Shown: positions 26,336 to 35,807, numbered from the stretch's first letter. The stretch: DNA of 64,000 nt from Betaproteobacteria bacterium (GCA_016709965.1 JADJLT010000001.1:1881001-1945000); one strand, 5' to 3'. Notes: generated by a model not told the origin, from the sequence alone. Program-made: numbers and translations.

Positions 26336-28659
26336 CCCGACCCGCCGTTCGTGCCCTGTTGATCTGGCTGCTTGCCATGCTGGCCGGGGCCATGGTCGTC
26401 TGGAACAGCCACTTTTCGGCCGACATGTCCTTTTTTCTGCCAGCCAAGCCATCGGCCGAACAGCAGGTACTGGTCGATCAGTTGAAGGAGGGCGTTGTCA
26501 CGCGCTTGCTGATGGTGGCTGTTGCCGGGGGTGATGCCGCACAGCGAGCCGCGGCGTCCCGCGACTTGCGCGGTCGACTGGAAAAATTGCCCGAATTCGC
26601 AGCCGTCCAGAACGGACAGAGCGGCAGCCTGGATGCCGACCGCGATTTCCTGTTCCAGCATCGCTACCTGCTCAGCCCGGCCGTCAAACCCGAACGCTTC
26701 AGTGTAAACGGCCTGCGCGATGCCATCGCCAACAGTGTCGATCTGCTTGCCTCGCCAGCCGGCATGATGATCAAGCCACTGCTGCCGCGTGACCCGACGG
26801 GCGAAATGATCGAAATCCTCGGCGCCTTGAATGCCGGGGCTCAACCCAATGTTCGCGAAGGTGTCTGGGCCTCGCGCGACGGTGAGCGCGCCATGTTGCT
26901 GACCCAGACGACGGCCCTTGGCTCCGATACCGACGGTCAGGAAAAGGCCATTGGCCTGATCCGCAGCGAATTTGCGGCCGGCTCGCCGGGCGGCGGCTTG
27001 ACGATCCAGGTGTCCGGACCCGGCGTATTCGCCGTCACCTCACGCGCCACCATCAAGCATGAGGTCAGCCGGCTATCTGCCATCAGCACGCTGGCCATCA
27101 TCGCCGTACTCTTTTTTGTTTACCGCTCGGCCCGTCTGATGACGCTGGGGCTGCTGCCCGTGGTCAGTGGCGCCTTGGCTGGCATCGTTGCAGTCAGCCT
27201 GGTTTACGGCACGGTGTTCGGTATCACGGTCGGCTTTGGCTCGGCACTGATCGGCGAGGCGGTCGATTATTCAATCTATTATTTTGTCCAGTCCAGCAAA
27301 CTGGGTGTCGAACAGTGGCGGGAACGCTTCTGGCCGACCATTCGGCTCGGTGTGCTGACCTCGATCTGCGGCTTCGCGGCGCTGCTATTTTCCGGTTTCC
27401 CGGGACTGTCACAGCTGGGCCTCTATTCGCTGAGTGGCGTCCTCGCCGCTGCCATCGTGACCCGTTTCATCCTGCCGCCGCTGGCCGGCAACCACTTTGC
27501 CATGCGCGACCTGAGTCACCTCGGGCCGGTCCTCATTGGCGGAATCAAGCTGCTGCAGCGTCTACGCTGGCCCATCCTGGCGCTTGCGCTGGCTGCTGTG
27601 GTCTTTCTGGGGGTCAATCACAAGCATCTGTGGCACCCGAATCTGTCGGCATTGAGCACAGTCAGCGCCGAGGAGTCGGCCACCGACATGGCACTGCGCG
27701 AAGATATCGCCGCGCCGGATGCCCGCTACATGGCGGTGATCACCGCCCCGGATCGCGAAGCCGCGCTACAGGCGGCCGAGCGTGCCGGACAGCAACTCGA
27801 TAGTCTCATCGCCCAGGGCCTGATCGGCGGCTACGACAGTCCGACCCGCTTCCTCCCCAGTCTGGCCATGCAGGCTTCCCGCCGTGCCAGCCTGCCGAGC
27901 GCGGATGAACTCCAGTCCCGCCTGCACGCTGCCCAAGCTGATTCACCGCTGGCCGCCAGCAAGCTCGGTGGATTTCTCGAGGACGTCGGCAAGGCCCGTA
28001 CCCAGGACAACGTGACCCGTGAAACCCTGAACGGCACCAGTCTGGCACTTGTTGTCGATTCCCTGTTGCTGCAACGCCCGGCGGGCTGGAGTGTGCTGCT
28101 GCCGCTGCGCCCAGCCGGCGGCGACAAGGGCATGGATATCGCCATCGAGCCGGTGCGTGCCGCGCTGGCCGGCAGTGGTGCGTTGTTTGTCGACATGAAG
28201 AACGAGTTCGATACGCTGTACAACGACTACCTGCAGGAAGCGACGCTACTCTCACTTGCCGGCTTTATCGCCATTGTCACGCTGCTCGCCGTCACGCTGC
28301 GCTCGGCCCGGCGCCTGGCTGCCGTTCTGCTGCCGCTGCTCATCGCCGTCGTCCTGGTCATCGCCGGGCTGCATCTGGCGGGCGAACAACTCCACCTGCT
28401 GCACCTGATTGGCATGCTGCTGATTGTTGCCGTCGGCTCCAATTACGCCCTGTTCTTCGACCGCTCGAACAGCGGGGAAGGGCTGGACAGTCAGACGCTG
28501 GTCTCCATGGCCGTCGCCAACTTGACCACTGCCATCGGCTTTGGCACGCTGGCCCTCTCCAAGGTGCCCGTCCTGCACGCCGTCGGGATTACCGTTGGAC
28601 CGGGAGCCATGCTCGCGCTGCTGCTCTCCGCCTGTTTCGTGGGGCAGCGTCGTGATTAA
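26332..28659 (+). CDS. MMPL/RND-family exporter of the aryl-polyene cluster
   Basis: 775 residues in two halves, each one membrane helix, a periplasmic domain and about five further helices (helix 1 near 5-20; helix bundles near 245-385 and 630-770). GEAVDYSIYYF in the first bundle and SNYALFFDRS in the second are the charged positions expected in the proton path. It probably extracts the pigment lipid from the inner membrane. It starts in a 4-base overlap with the LolA-like gene. Confidence 0.88.
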   Translation: MTRPAVRALLIWLLAMLAGAMVVWNSHFSADMSFFLPAKPSAEQQVLVDQLKEGVVTRLLMVAVAGGDAAQRAAASRDLRGRLEKLPEFAAVQNGQSGSLDADRDFLFQHRYLLSPAVKPERFSVNGLRDAIANSVDLLASPAGMMIKPLLPRDPTGEMIEILGALNAGAQPNVREGVWASRDGERAMLLTQTTALGSDTDGQEKAIGLIRSEFAAGSPGGGLTIQVSGPGVFAVTSRATIKHEVSRLSAISTLAIIAVLFFVYRSARLMTLGLLPVVSGALAGIVAVSLVYGTVFGITVGFGSALIGEAVDYSIYYFVQSSKLGVEQWRERFWPTIRLGVLTSICGFAALLFSGFPGLSQLGLYSLSGVLAAAIVTRFILPPLAGNHFAMRDLSHLGPVLIGGIKLLQRLRWPILALALAAVVFLGVNHKHLWHPNLSALSTVSAEESATDMALREDIAAPDARYMAVITAPDREAALQAAERAGQQLDSLIAQGLIGGYDSPTRFLPSLAMQASRRASLPSADELQSRLHAAQADSPLAASKLGGFLEDVGKARTQDNVTRETLNGTSLALVVDSLLLQRPAGWSVLLPLRPAGGDKGMDIAIEPVRAALAGSGALFVDMKNEFDTLYNDYLQEATLLSLAGFIAIVTLLAVTLRSARRLAAVLLPLLIAVVLVIAGLHLAGEQLHLLHLIGMLLIVAVGSNYALFFDRSNSGEGLDSQTLVSMAVANLTTAIGFGTLALSKVPVLHAVGITVGPGAMLALLLSACFVGQRRD

Positions 28660-28668
28660 GCGCTATGC

Positions 28669-28705
28669 CACGGTCAACCGGAAAAATGGGCCCAAATCAA
28701 AATGT
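28669..28705 (+). repeat. Dispersed element, copy 6 (intergenic)
   Basis: CACGGTCAACCGGAAAAATG then GGCCCAAATCAAAATG, between the MMPL gene and the hydrolase gene, ending four bases before a parS-like palindrome. Confidence 0.8.
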
Positions 28706-28708
28706 CAC

Positions 28709-28722
28709 GTTTCACGTGAAAC
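28709..28722. promoter_or_regulatory. parS-like site 2
   Basis: GTTTCACGTGAAAC, the perfect 14-base parS palindrome, six bases before the hydrolase ATG at 28729 and about 24 kb from the origin. Confidence 0.85.
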
Positions 28723-28728
28723 GGCCCC

Positions 28729-29373
28729 ATGAGCACCACGCTCCGCACCGTGCGCCATCCGCGTGGCGCAGAAACCCTGCTCGTGTTGCTGCCCGGCGCC
28801 TACATGACGCCCGAGCATTACGCCGATAACGGCTTCTTTTCCGCTGTCGACCAGCGCGCCTTGAAACTGGACCTGCTCGCCGTCGATCTCGGTCTGGATG
28901 CCGTCTCCAGCGGCGACGCCATTCCGGCCGTCGTCGAACAAATCCTGAGTCCAGCCCGCGCCAACTATGCCCGCGTCTGGCTGGGTGGCATTTCGCTCGG
29001 CGGGTTGTTGTCCCTGTGCCTGAATGCCGATCATCCCGGCGCCATCGATGGCCTCTGCCTGATCGCCCCTTATCCGGGTAGCCGGCTGACCACCAACGCC
29101 ATCAACCGCGCCGGCGGACTCGACGCATGGCAGGCAACGGCAGCGGAAATGACCGACGCGGAATATCGTGCCTATCACTGGCTCAAGGCCCCGCCGGCTG
29201 ATTTTCCGGTGTTCGCCGGCCATGGGATCGATGACCGCTTTGCGTCAGGCATGCAAGCCATCGCCGAACGCTTCCCGATGGCCGCCCGCCACACCGTGCC
29301 GGGTGGCCACGACTGGCCGGCATGGCGCGTTTTGTGGGAACATTTCCTTGACCTTGGCCACTTTTCCACCTGA
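28729..29373 (+). CDS. Alpha/beta hydrolase within the aryl-polyene region
   Basis: 214 residues. The nucleophile elbow is GGISLGGL near residue 85; acid and histidine are plausible in GIDDRF and GGHDWPAW. An esterase or thioesterase role, for example release of an aryl or polyene intermediate, is possible but only inferred from position. The deacetylase gene begins 1 base after its stop. A parS-like site covers the expected ribosome-binding region. Confidence 0.8.
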   Translation: MSTTLRTVRHPRGAETLLVLLPGAYMTPEHYADNGFFSAVDQRALKLDLLAVDLGLDAVSSGDAIPAVVEQILSPARANYARVWLGGISLGGLLSLCLNADHPGAIDGLCLIAPYPGSRLTTNAINRAGGLDAWQATAAEMTDAEYRAYHWLKAPPADFPVFAGHGIDDRFASGMQAIAERFPMAARHTVPGGHDWPAWRVLWEHFLDLGHFST

Positions 29374-29374
29374 C

Positions 29375-30175
29375 ATGGCATCCCCCTGGCAGCCAACCCT
29401 CGCCATCAAAGCCACACTCGCCCTGCACGCTGCCGCACTCGCCGGCTGCGTGCTTGTACCCACCCTCTGGCCATGGGCGCTGGGCGTGCTGGTCGTCAAC
29501 CACGCCATCATCACCACCGCCGGGCTGCTGCCGCGCACCACGCTGCTTGGCCCCAACCTGACCCGCCTGCCGGATTCCGCCGTCGCCCGCCGCGAAATTG
29601 CCATCACCATCGACGACGGCCCGGACCCGGAAGTCACCCCCCGCGTCCTTGACCTGCTCGACGCCGCCCATGCCAAGGCCACCTTCTTCTGCATCGGCTG
29701 GCGCGCCCGCGAAAGCCCGGTACTGTGCCGCGAAATCGTCGCTCGTGGCCATCGTGTCGAGAACCATGGGGACTCGCACGCCAACGCCTTTGCCTGCTTT
29801 GGTCCACGCCGCATGAAGGCCGACATCGCCGCCGCCCAGACCACCTTGACCGACCTAACTGGCCAGGCGCCACGCTATTTCCGCGCCACCGCCGGCCTGC
29901 GCAATCCCTTTCTCGACGCCGTGCTGCACGGCCTCGGCCTCCAGCTGGCGAGCTGGACACGCCGCCCCTACGATACCCGTTGCGGTGATCCAGACATCGT
30001 TTTCCAGCGCCTGACCCGCGACCTTGGCCCCGGCGACATCCTGCTCCTGCACGATGGTCATGCTGCTAGCATGGCCGATGGCCGGCCTGTTATCCTCGCG
30101 GTATTGCCCCGCCTGTTGGCGACCCTGAACGATCATCAACTCACCCCCGTCACGCTGCACGACGCCACTTCATGA
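29375..30175 (+). CDS. Polysaccharide deacetylase (NodB homology domain)
   Basis: 266 residues from ATG 29375; the frame reaches back inside the hydrolase gene but has no domain there. Two N-terminal hydrophobic segments (about 8-50) anchor it. The NodB domain then shows TIDDGPDPE (metal Asp), NHGDSHANAF (metal His residues) and LLLHDGH at the C-terminal side. Such enzymes remove acetyl groups from N-acetyl sugars; here an amino-sugar lipid head group could be the substrate (inference). It overlaps the methyltransferase by 4 bases. Confidence 0.85.
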   Translation: MASPWQPTLAIKATLALHAAALAGCVLVPTLWPWALGVLVVNHAIITTAGLLPRTTLLGPNLTRLPDSAVARREIAITIDDGPDPEVTPRVLDLLDAAHAKATFFCIGWRARESPVLCREIVARGHRVENHGDSHANAFACFGPRRMKADIAAAQTTLTDLTGQAPRYFRATAGLRNPFLDAVLHGLGLQLASWTRRPYDTRCGDPDIVFQRLTRDLGPGDILLLHDGHAASMADGRPVILAVLPRLLATLNDHQLTPVTLHDATS

Positions 30176-30894
30176 CCCAGCGTTTCTCCAAAGCCCTGCT
30201 CGACGAAGCCTCCCGCCCTTTCAAGAATGGCAACCGGTTCGCCTATCGCTATGCACGCGGCAAACTGTCGACCGACAACATCTTCCGTGAAATCCTGAAA
30301 CGCGGCCTGTTCCCGAACAACGCACGCTTCCTTGACCTTGGCTGTGGACAAGGCTGCCTGTTCGCCTGGCTGCTCGCTGCCCGCAAACTGTACGAAGCAG
30401 GCAACTGGCCAATCAACTGGCCCGGCGCACCAAAGCCCCTCCAACTGCGCGGTATCGAGCTGATGCAAAAAGACGTCGACCGGGCCACCCGCGCCTTCGG
30501 GAGCGATCACCCGCTGGTCCGCATCGAGCAGGGCGACATGACCGAGGCCGATTTCGGCAGTGCAGACGTCATCACCATCCTCGATGCCCTGCATTACTTC
30601 GAATACGCGTTGCAAAAAGACGTCCTCCGGCGCATCCGCGATGCGCTCCCCCCCGGTGGTCTGTTTCTGACCCGCGTCGGAGATGCCTCGGCCGGACTGC
30701 CCTTCAAACTGTGCAACTGGCTTGACCACGTCGTCACCTTCTCCCGCGGCCACCGCCTGCCGCGCCTTTACTGCCGGCCGCTGGACGAATGGGTGGCCAT
30801 ACTGGAAAACCTCGACTTCATCGTCGAGACGGCACCGATGCACAAAGGCAAACCCTTCGCCAACATCATGCTCGTCTGCCACCTGCCTAAATAA
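30172..30894 (+). CDS. SAM-dependent methyltransferase (ApeM-like)
   Basis: 240 residues, class I fold. The SAM-binding motif FLDLGCGQG is near residue 52, with an acidic residue in GIELMQKDVD and an aspartate in QGDMTEADF. Methyltransferases in aryl-polyene clusters modify the aryl head, which fits this position. It is followed 3 bases later by a lipoprotein gene. Confidence 0.85.
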   Translation: MTQRFSKALLDEASRPFKNGNRFAYRYARGKLSTDNIFREILKRGLFPNNARFLDLGCGQGCLFAWLLAARKLYEAGNWPINWPGAPKPLQLRGIELMQKDVDRATRAFGSDHPLVRIEQGDMTEADFGSADVITILDALHYFEYALQKDVLRRIRDALPPGGLFLTRVGDASAGLPFKLCNWLDHVVTFSRGHRLPRLYCRPLDEWVAILENLDFIVETAPMHKGKPFANIMLVCHLPK

Positions 30895-30897
30895 TCA

Positions 30898-32082
30898 ATG
30901 CGCCGCGCCACCCGTCTCGTACTTCTGTGCACCGTGCTGCTCGCCGCGCTGGCCGGCTGTTCGCTGTTCGACGAAAATGAAGAAGAGGGTGGCGCCTTGC
31001 CTGCCGACATGGCGCGCCGTGCCGATGGCAAGACCGCCACCGCCTGGCCGACCTCGTTGCCCGAAGCCGAGGTCAAGAAGCGCATCGTCCGCCTGATTCC
31101 CGGCCACGCCAAAGACCGGCAGGGCTGGGCCGACGATCTATACACCGCTTACAAGACGCTGGAAGTCCCGCACGCCACGCAAACCTACTGCGCCAGCATC
31201 GCCATTATCGAGCAGGAATCCAGCTTCCAGGCCGACCCCACCGTGCCCGGCCTGCCCGCCATTGTTCGCCGCGAACTCGAAGCCCGGGCCGGGCGCTATG
31301 GCGTACCGGCGCTGATTGTCACCGCCGCCTTGAGCAAGAACTCGCCGGATGGCAAAAGCTACAACAACCGCATCGATGCCTTGAAAACCGAAAAGCAGCT
31401 CAATACGCTGTTCGAGGACATGACCGGCGAACTACCCTTTGGCCGTCAATTCTTTGCCAACCAGAATCCGGTGCACACCGGCGGCCCGATGCAGGTCAGC
31501 ATCGATTTCGCCACGCAGCACCTGAAGGAGCGCAGCTACCCCTATCCACTGCCGAAAACAGTGCGCGACGAAGTCTTCACCCGGCGTGGCGGCGTCTATT
31601 TCGGCAGTGCCATCCTGCTCGACTACGACGTGCCCTACGACCATATCGTCTATCGTTTCGCCGACTTTAACGCCGGCCGCTACAGCAGCCGCAACGCCGC
31701 CTTCCAGCTCGCGTTGGGCAAGATCACCGGCAAGCCGCTGGCGCCCGACGGCGACCTGCTGCGCTACGAGGACGGCAAACCCGCGCCGATCCCCAGCAGC
31801 GTCGAAGAAGCAGCCATCGGGATGGCGAAGCAACTCGACATGAGCCGCCCGCAAATTCGCCGCGATCTGTTGCTGGAAAAAACCATCACCTTCGGCCGCA
31901 GCCCGCTGTTCAACCGGGTTTTTGAACTGGCCGAAAAGGGCGGCAAGCCGCTACCCCGCCAAGCCTTGCCGCAAATCGACCTGAAAAGCCCCAAGATCAG
32001 CCGCAAACTGACCACCGAATGGTTTGCGAAGAAGGTCGAAGGGCGCTATCGGAGCTGTTTGACGCGAAGCAGCGGCAAATAG
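30898..32082 (+). CDS. DUF1615 (YaiW-like) lipoprotein
   Basis: 394 residues. The signal peptide ends in the lipobox LAGCS (Cys near residue 21). The DUF1615 domain fills the rest (YCASIAIIEQESSFQADP, GGPMQVSIDFA, DFNAGRYSSRNAAFQ). The ESS and NAG-type motifs recall lytic transglycosylases, but activity is unproven. In E. coli the relative YaiW is an outer-membrane lipoprotein. It ends aryl-polyene block A. Confidence 0.85.
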   Translation: MRRATRLVLLCTVLLAALAGCSLFDENEEEGGALPADMARRADGKTATAWPTSLPEAEVKKRIVRLIPGHAKDRQGWADDLYTAYKTLEVPHATQTYCASIAIIEQESSFQADPTVPGLPAIVRRELEARAGRYGVPALIVTAALSKNSPDGKSYNNRIDALKTEKQLNTLFEDMTGELPFGRQFFANQNPVHTGGPMQVSIDFATQHLKERSYPYPLPKTVRDEVFTRRGGVYFGSAILLDYDVPYDHIVYRFADFNAGRYSSRNAAFQLALGKITGKPLAPDGDLLRYEDGKPAPIPSSVEEAAIGMAKQLDMSRPQIRRDLLLEKTITFGRSPLFNRVFELAEKGGKPLPRQALPQIDLKSPKISRKLTTEWFAKKVEGRYRSCLTRSSGK

Positions 32083-32100
32083 CCCCGCTTACCGCTGCTG

Positions 32101-32138
32101 CCACGGTCAACCGGAAATTTCGGCCAAAATCGAAATCC
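32101..32138 (+). repeat. Dispersed element, copy 7 (intergenic)
   Basis: CCACGGTCAACCGGAAATTT then CGGCCAAAATCGAAATCC, in the 60-base gap between two convergent genes. The inner ATTTCG...CGAAAT arms could pair. Confidence 0.85.
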
Positions 32139-32142
32139 AGAA

Positions 32143-32934
32143 TCAGCGGGCCAGTATCCAAGCTGCAATCTGCCCGACCACTTCGGACTCGATGCCATTG
32201 AAGCCGTGATACGCCATCGCCTGGCACGGATCGCCACGGCTGACACCATCGCGGAACGACAGCAACTGCTTGCGCGGCAAACCGTCCAGCTTCTGCATCA
32301 GGGCCGGTATATCGCTGTAAGCGCAATGGCTGCAGCCATCGAGCTCGTGATGCGCCACCAACACCGGAATGCTCAGCTTTTCCAGTGCCATCGCCGTCAC
32401 CGGCGGCGCCTTCGGGTCGGTCAGGATAGTCGAGGTCAGCACCAGACCATCCGGCCCGTCAGACCGACTCAGGCGCGTCGCCACCGCTGCGATCGATTGC
32501 GTACCGCGGCTGGTTCCGACCAGCCACACCGGCAAGCCAGACTGCTGGCGCACCCAGGCAATCACCGCCTGCACATCCGCCGCATGCTCTGCCCCATGTC
32601 GAAACCCGACGAGATAAGGTGGAGACTGCCGGTCCGATGGCGCATCAATTACCACGGACAACAAGCCCTGATCGACAAACAACTGCCGGCTACGAATCAG
32701 GAAATTCCCCATGCCCCAGCCGAAAGACCCATCTAGGGCAATCTGCAGGCCGCCATGGCTACCGGCAAACAGGATCACCCCCGCCTTGGGCGAGAGCGGG
32801 GCGAGAACGAGCAGACGCTGAGTTACGCCTGGACGGGTCGGAATATCGACGACTTTGGGCTCGGCATCGGCGTAAGCCAACGAAACAAAAAACCACAGCA
32901 CGAACACGAGCCCGTTTCTAATCATTTGCATCAT
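32143..32934 (-). CDS. Secreted alpha/beta hydrolase (dienelactone-hydrolase-like)
   Basis: 263 residues with a signal peptide (about 1-24). The nucleophile region is GTSRGTQS near residue 140, in place of the usual GxSxG with serine in the GTSRG elbow; the acid and histidine could lie in ELDGCSHC and YHGFNG. GGGAGGAGC precedes the ATG. The substrate is unknown. It faces the DUF1615 gene tail to tail. Confidence 0.75.
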   Translation of the reverse strand: MMQMIRNGLVFVLWFFVSLAYADAEPKVVDIPTRPGVTQRLLVLAPLSPKAGVILFAGSHGGLQIALDGSFGWGMGNFLIRSRQLFVDQGLLSVVIDAPSDRQSPPYLVGFRHGAEHAADVQAVIAWVRQQSGLPVWLVGTSRGTQSIAAVATRLSRSDGPDGLVLTSTILTDPKAPPVTAMALEKLSIPVLVAHHELDGCSHCAYSDIPALMQKLDGLPRKQLLSFRDGVSRGDPCQAMAYHGFNGIESEVVGQIAAWILAR

Positions 32935-32955
32935 GTTTTGCTCCTCCCATCCGGT

Positions 32956-33159
32956 TCACAGAAATAACGAAGACAAGAAAACTATTTTCATTGAATTCGA
33001 GCCTGCCCTCTTTAACTCACGGATACGCACATGATAATTGGCCCCGGCCAGCAGGCTGCCGCGCTCAAAGAACGCGCGGTAAGCAGCCCCCGCCAAGGCG
33101 AGCTTGGCCTGATCGGCCATCTCCAGATGTTCAGCTGCGTACGACAGAAAAATCACCAT
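32956..33159 (-). pseudogene. Truncated TIR-domain gene remnant
   Basis: A 67-codon frame starts with VIFLSYAAEHLEMADQAKLA and continues to GSLLAGANYHVRIREL, matching the first 45 residues of a bacterial TIR domain (beta-A strand with SY, helix, FFxR, GxxYxxRI). After that the similarity stops; the catalytic glutamate region and any partner domain are missing. No good ribosome binding site is seen. It is probably a decayed gene whose 3' part was replaced by the start of the hydrolase gene region. Confidence 0.55.
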
Positions 33160-33198
33160 GTCATCAACACACCGAGGCGTACCAACCTGTTTTACCGA

Positions 33199-33534
33199 CT
33201 AGCACTGGTAATACACAAAGAAGCAATAACCCCCGTCGCAAGGAACGACGCCATTGCTCACTGCATAGCCACGATCCCTTGCCGCACGCCATCTTTGCCA
33301 GGCAGTACTTTGTGTCACAAAGGGGCCTTGTCGTTGCGAGCATTCCCGCACCTGTATGAAACGCCCTTCACTATGGATTGCCAGGCGCTGCGAGTACGCA
33401 GGTTCTATACCGGGCGTCGGCAACGCCAGAAATGGCGCCATGAGGGCCGCCCCGAGCACAATTCGAACCAAACAATATTGCCTTCGGACAACAGTTAGCC
33501 AATCTGCCGAAGATTGATTGAAGGATGCAAGCAT
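33199..33534 (-). CDS. Small secreted cysteine-containing protein, unknown
   Basis: 111 residues. The ATG at 33534 has an ideal ribosome binding site (AAAGGAGG, 7 bases upstream), which is the main reason to accept it. A hydrophobic stretch (VRIVLGAALMAPFLALP) could export or anchor the protein. The rest has four cysteines, two of them near the end (CDGGYCFFVYYQC has three). I recognise no family. The longer frame to 33624 has no such start signal. Confidence 0.55.
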   Translation of the reverse strand: MLASFNQSSADWLTVVRRQYCLVRIVLGAALMAPFLALPTPGIEPAYSQRLAIHSEGRFIQVRECSQRQGPFVTQSTAWQRWRAARDRGYAVSNGVVPCDGGYCFFVYYQC

Positions 33535-33816
33535 TTTGTGTCCTCCTTTCCCGATCAAATCGAGGACGCCGCGCAAGCCGCTGCGGCTGATCTGACAAAT
33601 GCATATGCCGTTGGGACCGCCCAACTCGGGTTTTGTTCCAACCTGAATATGTCAGCACTCCCATGCCGGTGCCACCCCTTGATCAGCCGCAGCGTGACCA
33701 TCGATTTGTACTGGTCGTTTTGATCAGGCAGAACGTTCAAGGCCGGAACCGCCAATCCAGATTAAATTCCGGACCCCCTCTGCTAAAATCTGCCTCACAC
33801 CTTTTCGAGCGCCACC
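33535..33816. other. 282-base gap upstream of aryl-polyene block B
   Basis: It contains the promoter region of the small secreted gene on the minus strand and a possible plus-strand -10 box TAAAAT at 33784-33789 for the ketosynthase gene. Two copies of TTGATCAG(C/G)C lie near 33678 and 33719. No gene is seen. Confidence 0.4.
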
Positions 33817-35007
33817 GTGAATCCGCTGCTGCTGTCCGCCTACACCGTCACTACCTGCCTCGGCCGCGGAATTGATGCCACGCGAGCCGCGCTGCGCGAC
33901 GGGCGGAGCGAGCTGGTGCCGTGCGCTTTTGAGAGCGTCCAGCTCGACACCTGGATCGGCGAAGTGGCTGCAGTTGACGCTGAAAGGCTGCCGGAATCGC
34001 TGGCCAACTACGATTGCCGCAACAACCGGTTGACGCAGATGGGGCTGGAAACCGACGGCTTTGCCGACCGCGTCCGCGAAGCCATTGCCCGTTACGGCAA
34101 GACGCGGGTCGGGGTCTTCCTCGGCACCAGCACGGCGGGCATTCTGCAGACCGAACTGGCCTACCGCCGGCGCGACCCGGCAACCGGCGCATTGCCGGAC
34201 GATTTCCATTACCGCACGACGCACAATTCCTTCTCGCTGGCCGAATTCACCCGCGACTATTTCGGGCTGGAAGGCATGGCGATGGCAATTTCGACGGCCT
34301 GTTCGTCTAGCGCCAAGGTCTTCTCCGCTGCCACCCGCCAGCTGGAACTCGGCACTATCGACGCGGCCATCGTCGGCGGCGTCGATACGCTGTGTCTAAC
34401 GACACTGTATGGCTTCGCCTCGCTGCAACTGACGTCAGCCAAGCCGTGTCGCCCCTACGACGCGGCGCGCAACGGCATTTCGGTCGGCGAGGGTGCGGCC
34501 TTCGCACTACTCGAACGCACTGACAATCCGGCTCCCGGTTCGCTGCTGCTGCTCGGCACTGGTGAATCGAGCGACGCCTACCACATGTCCTCACCGCACC
34601 CAGAAGGCTTGGGCGCCAAAATGGCCATGGCAGCAGCGCTGCGTTCGGCCGGGCTGACCGCCGGCGACATTGACTACATCAACCTGCACGGCACCTCGAC
34701 GCCGGCCAACGACGCCGCTGAAGGCAAAGCCGTCTGCGCGCTGTTCGGCAATAACGTTCCGTGCAGTTCGACCAAGGGCGCCACTGGCCATACGCTGGGT
34801 GCCGCCGGTGCGGTTGAAGCGGTGATTTGCGCCTTGGCGCTGACCGATGGCTTTTTGCCCGGTAGCCCGGGGACGGAAGAACTTGATCCATCGATCCCGG
34901 TCGATTACGTGCTGCAAGCCCGCGATGGCCAGCCGCGCCGCGCGCTGACCAATTCATTCGGCTTCGGCGGCAGCAATTGCAGCCTGATTCTGGGCGTTGC
35001 GACATGA
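33817..35007 (+). CDS. Beta-ketoacyl-ACP synthase, aryl-polyene type (second KS)
   Basis: 396 residues from GTG 33817. FabF-like with catalytic Cys162 in STACSSSAKV, His in NLHGTSTPAND and His in GATGHTLGAAG. It probably pairs with the chain-length-factor-like protein encoded next (the gene starts overlap), as in known aryl-polyene systems where one KS works as a heterodimer. It begins block B. Confidence 0.92.
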   Translation: MNPLLLSAYTVTTCLGRGIDATRAALRDGRSELVPCAFESVQLDTWIGEVAAVDAERLPESLANYDCRNNRLTQMGLETDGFADRVREAIARYGKTRVGVFLGTSTAGILQTELAYRRRDPATGALPDDFHYRTTHNSFSLAEFTRDYFGLEGMAMAISTACSSSAKVFSAATRQLELGTIDAAIVGGVDTLCLTTLYGFASLQLTSAKPCRPYDAARNGISVGEGAAFALLERTDNPAPGSLLLLGTGESSDAYHMSSPHPEGLGAKMAMAAALRSAGLTAGDIDYINLHGTSTPANDAAEGKAVCALFGNNVPCSSTKGATGHTLGAAGAVEAVICALALTDGFLPGSPGTEELDPSIPVDYVLQARDGQPRRALTNSFGFGGSNCSLILGVAT

Positions 35008-35807
35008 GCACCAAGCCGCTGACCGCCTGGATCGAAGGCATTGGTTTCCTCGCGCCCGGCCTGCCGGACTGGCCGATGGCCCGTTCCGTTTTACGCGATG
35101 AAATGCCGTTGACCGCAGCGCCCTCCGTCCTGCCGGCACCCAGCATCCTGCCGCCGGCTGAACGCCGGCGAGCCAGCCGGGTCGTCAAGTTAACCCTGGC
35201 GATCGGCCTTGAAGCAGCCGCCCATGCCGGCGCCAATGTCGCCACGCTGGCCACCGTGTTTTCTGCCTCGGGTGCTGACGGTCACAATTGCCACGCCCTA
35301 TGCGAACAGCTGGCCACCGACGACCGCCAGATTTCGCCGACTCGCTTCCACAATTCAGTCCATAACGCCGCCGCCGGTTACTGGGGTATCGCGACCGGAG
35401 CGATGGCGCCGTGTCAGGTGCTCTGCGCCTACGACGGCAGCTTCGGCGCCGGGTTGATTGACGCCCTGGGGCAGGTCGTTCTCGACCGCCAGCCAACTTT
35501 GTTAATCGCCTACGACAGCGAATACCCCGTACCATTATTCGCCAAGCGACCAGTACCCGATGTGGCTGGTATAGCGCTTTTGCTAACGCCGGAACGCAGT
35601 GAGCGCTCGCTTGCATCGATCACTGTCACACCCGCTACCGATGCGGCTGAGCACTTGGCCAATGCTGATCTGGAATCACTGCGCCTCGCCATCCCGGCGC
35701 TGCGTGCCTTGCCACTGCTGCAAAAACTGGCGCGTGGCGAAGCGGGCAGGGTATGCCTGGACTACCTGCCGCCCATGCAGCTGTCAGTCGATATCGGACC
35801 GTGCTAG
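35004..35807 (+). CDS. Ketosynthase-like chain length factor (ApeC-like)
   Basis: 267 residues from ATG 35004, overlapping the KS stop by 4 bases. It has a ketosynthase-like fold (SASGADGHNC, FHNSVHNAAAGYWGIATG) but lacks the active-site Cys in the STACS-type position and is shorter than a full KS. This fits the non-catalytic partner subunit seen in aryl-polyene clusters. Confidence 0.85.
   Translation: MSTKPLTAWIEGIGFLAPGLPDWPMARSVLRDEMPLTAAPSVLPAPSILPPAERRRASRVVKLTLAIGLEAAAHAGANVATLATVFSASGADGHNCHALCEQLATDDRQISPTRFHNSVHNAAAGYWGIATGAMAPCQVLCAYDGSFGAGLIDALGQVVLDRQPTLLIAYDSEYPVPLFAKRPVPDVAGIALLLTPERSERSLASITVTPATDAAEHLANADLESLRLAIPALRALPLLQKLARGEAGRVCLDYLPPMQLSVDIGPC

Noticed and set aside
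33514..33723. 69-codon plus-strand frame before the second ketosynthase
   Set aside because: No ribosome site and no family resemblance; it overlaps the start of the better supported minus-strand gene.
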